Assembly: GCA_003439945.1 (NCBI GenBank)
Contig: QVRM01000968.1
Coordinates: 124,001-188,000 of the forward strand
Length of the DNA: 64,000 nucleotides
Direction of reading: 5' to 3'
Origin: Dermanyssus gallinae
Taxonomy: Eukaryota; Arthropoda; Arachnida; Mesostigmata; Dermanyssidae
In this document: positions 63,053 to 64,000 of the stretch, one piece after another
Layout of the letters: every line of letters starts with the position of its first letter
How positions within the stretch are numbered: the stretch's first letter is position 1
The notes under the pieces: model-generated
Databases searched by the model: none
The model's input: only the letters and a program-made list of their open reading frames with translations
What the model was told of the DNA's origin: nothing
Position numbers and translations under genes: made by a program

Positions 63053-64000
63053 AAGTACTTCCTCAGCACGCCCGAGACTGTGTGCTTGTTTAGTTATCAA
63101 CGTTAGAGAGAGCCGGTTGAGACATATCGTTGGCGTCATCATTATCACCACCACCACCATAGTTGTCGTCGTCGTTGTCGTTGTTGTTGTTGTTCAGTGG
63201 GCAGGCGTGTGTCTTTTACCGTGTGTACTCCTTCCTATCCGTTTCCACGCCTGCTGGCCTGCCTGTCTGCAAGCTCTATGTCTCGATCTCTCTCTCTCCC
63301 TGTGCACAATGCGTTGCCCGCCATACAGAGCTCAATGAAATTGTCTCCGAATTGAACTATGGCGGTCGGTCCGAGACGAGTATAAGAGGCGGCGCACATC
63401 CACACCCGGCAACGGCTAACCACAGTCCGCTATGGCGGCGGGCCATGGCTGTGTGTGCATATGTGTCCTTCGAAAAAAACATGGCCCCGTAGAACGCAGC
63501 CATGAACAACAACCGAGCTTGCATGCGATAATAGCCTCGTCTCAAAGCTGTCTTTCGTGTGCAACTTCGCTGTCTTTTGCGTCCGTCTCTGACGACGTCT
63601 CCTGCAGGCTGCCGCCGCCTCTGAGGACACAACCGCTGGTCAACCAACCTCCATATCATGGGCGCACAATCAGCCTTTGTAGGCCGTCTCCTTGTTCGCA
63701 CGTCCTCCAAATTATCTCTCTCTCTCTCTCCCTCTGTCTAGTTGTCATACACATATAGTGGTTGTGCGTGCGTTTCGCTTAGGCATGAAGCACAATGCTG
63801 AAAAGACGAACATTTGTGCTCCAGCTTAAGCGAATTTGATTTGCACAATAAATAAGTAGAAATTTACTTTTAAAATATGCCGTCATCGCTCAGTATCTAT
63901 CTAATTTTTGCCACAAGTGTGAACATGTACGGCTTACCATTTTGTAAAATCTTACAACGCATTGTTACTTTTATACGATAAAGAGGACGCAGCATATCTC

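Larger units (their letters stand above)
50108..64000. other. Repeat-rich region, no recognisable gene
   Basis: Triplet-repeat clusters dominate 51.7-53.3, 55.0-56.7 and 58.9-59.6 kb. Unique blocks lie at 50110-50860, 53830-54640, 57000-57640, 59950-60620, 61670-62300 and 63750-64000. A palindrome CGACTAGCTAGTCG lies at 61902-61915. No domain was recognised in any frame. Confidence 0.55.

Overview
The window looks like nuclear DNA from a metazoan, most likely an arthropod. Bacterial gene density, operons and long conserved reading frames are absent. Much of the sequence is simple repeats: (GTT/CAA)n, (GTC/GAC)n, (CAG)n, (GAT)n, long (AT)n arrays, and G or C homopolymers. Most long open frames here are by-products of these arrays: poly-Val/Leu, poly-Asn/Thr, poly-Asp, and Tyr-Ile runs from (AT)n. 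I cannot name the species from sequence alone.

The only confidently recognised genes belong to a non-LTR retrotransposon (LINE) at about 43.52-47.06 kb on the + strand. It has a short ORF1 (43534-44157) and a 1019-codon ORF2 with an apurinic endonuclease-like domain, a reverse transcriptase with YADD, and a C-terminal Cys-His motif. It ends in a short 3' UTR with a TAAA-type tail and is flanked by a 12-bp direct repeat that looks like a target-site duplication. Both ORFs are intact, which suggests a young copy. ORF2 has no AUG upstream of its endonuclease and overlaps ORF1 in the -1 frame. Slippery heptamers lie at the start of that overlap, so a -1 frameshift fusion is a good hypothesis.

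Layout: 1-13.7 kb is trinucleotide-rich and lacks long (AT)n arrays; one possible host exon lies at 2986-3354. From 13.7 to 43.3 kb there are many (AT)n arrays, a 24-bp minisatellite (25.04-25.27 kb), higher-order trinucleotide repeats (21.6, 32.5 and 35.5 kb) and a hairpin-rich non-repetitive stretch (31.13-31.42 kb). The LINE follows. From 47.1 to 64 kb there is more of the same background, with a strong 62-nt pre-miRNA-like hairpin at 49812-49873, a second hairpin 130 bp further on, and a 28-bp tandem repeat at 54.65 kb.

No tRNA, rRNA, CRISPR array or convincing multi-exon host gene was recognised. The window is probably intergenic or intronic. The LINE ORFs would act together: ORF1 product as an RNA-binding partner, ORF2 nicking the target and copying the RNA by target-primed reverse transcription.
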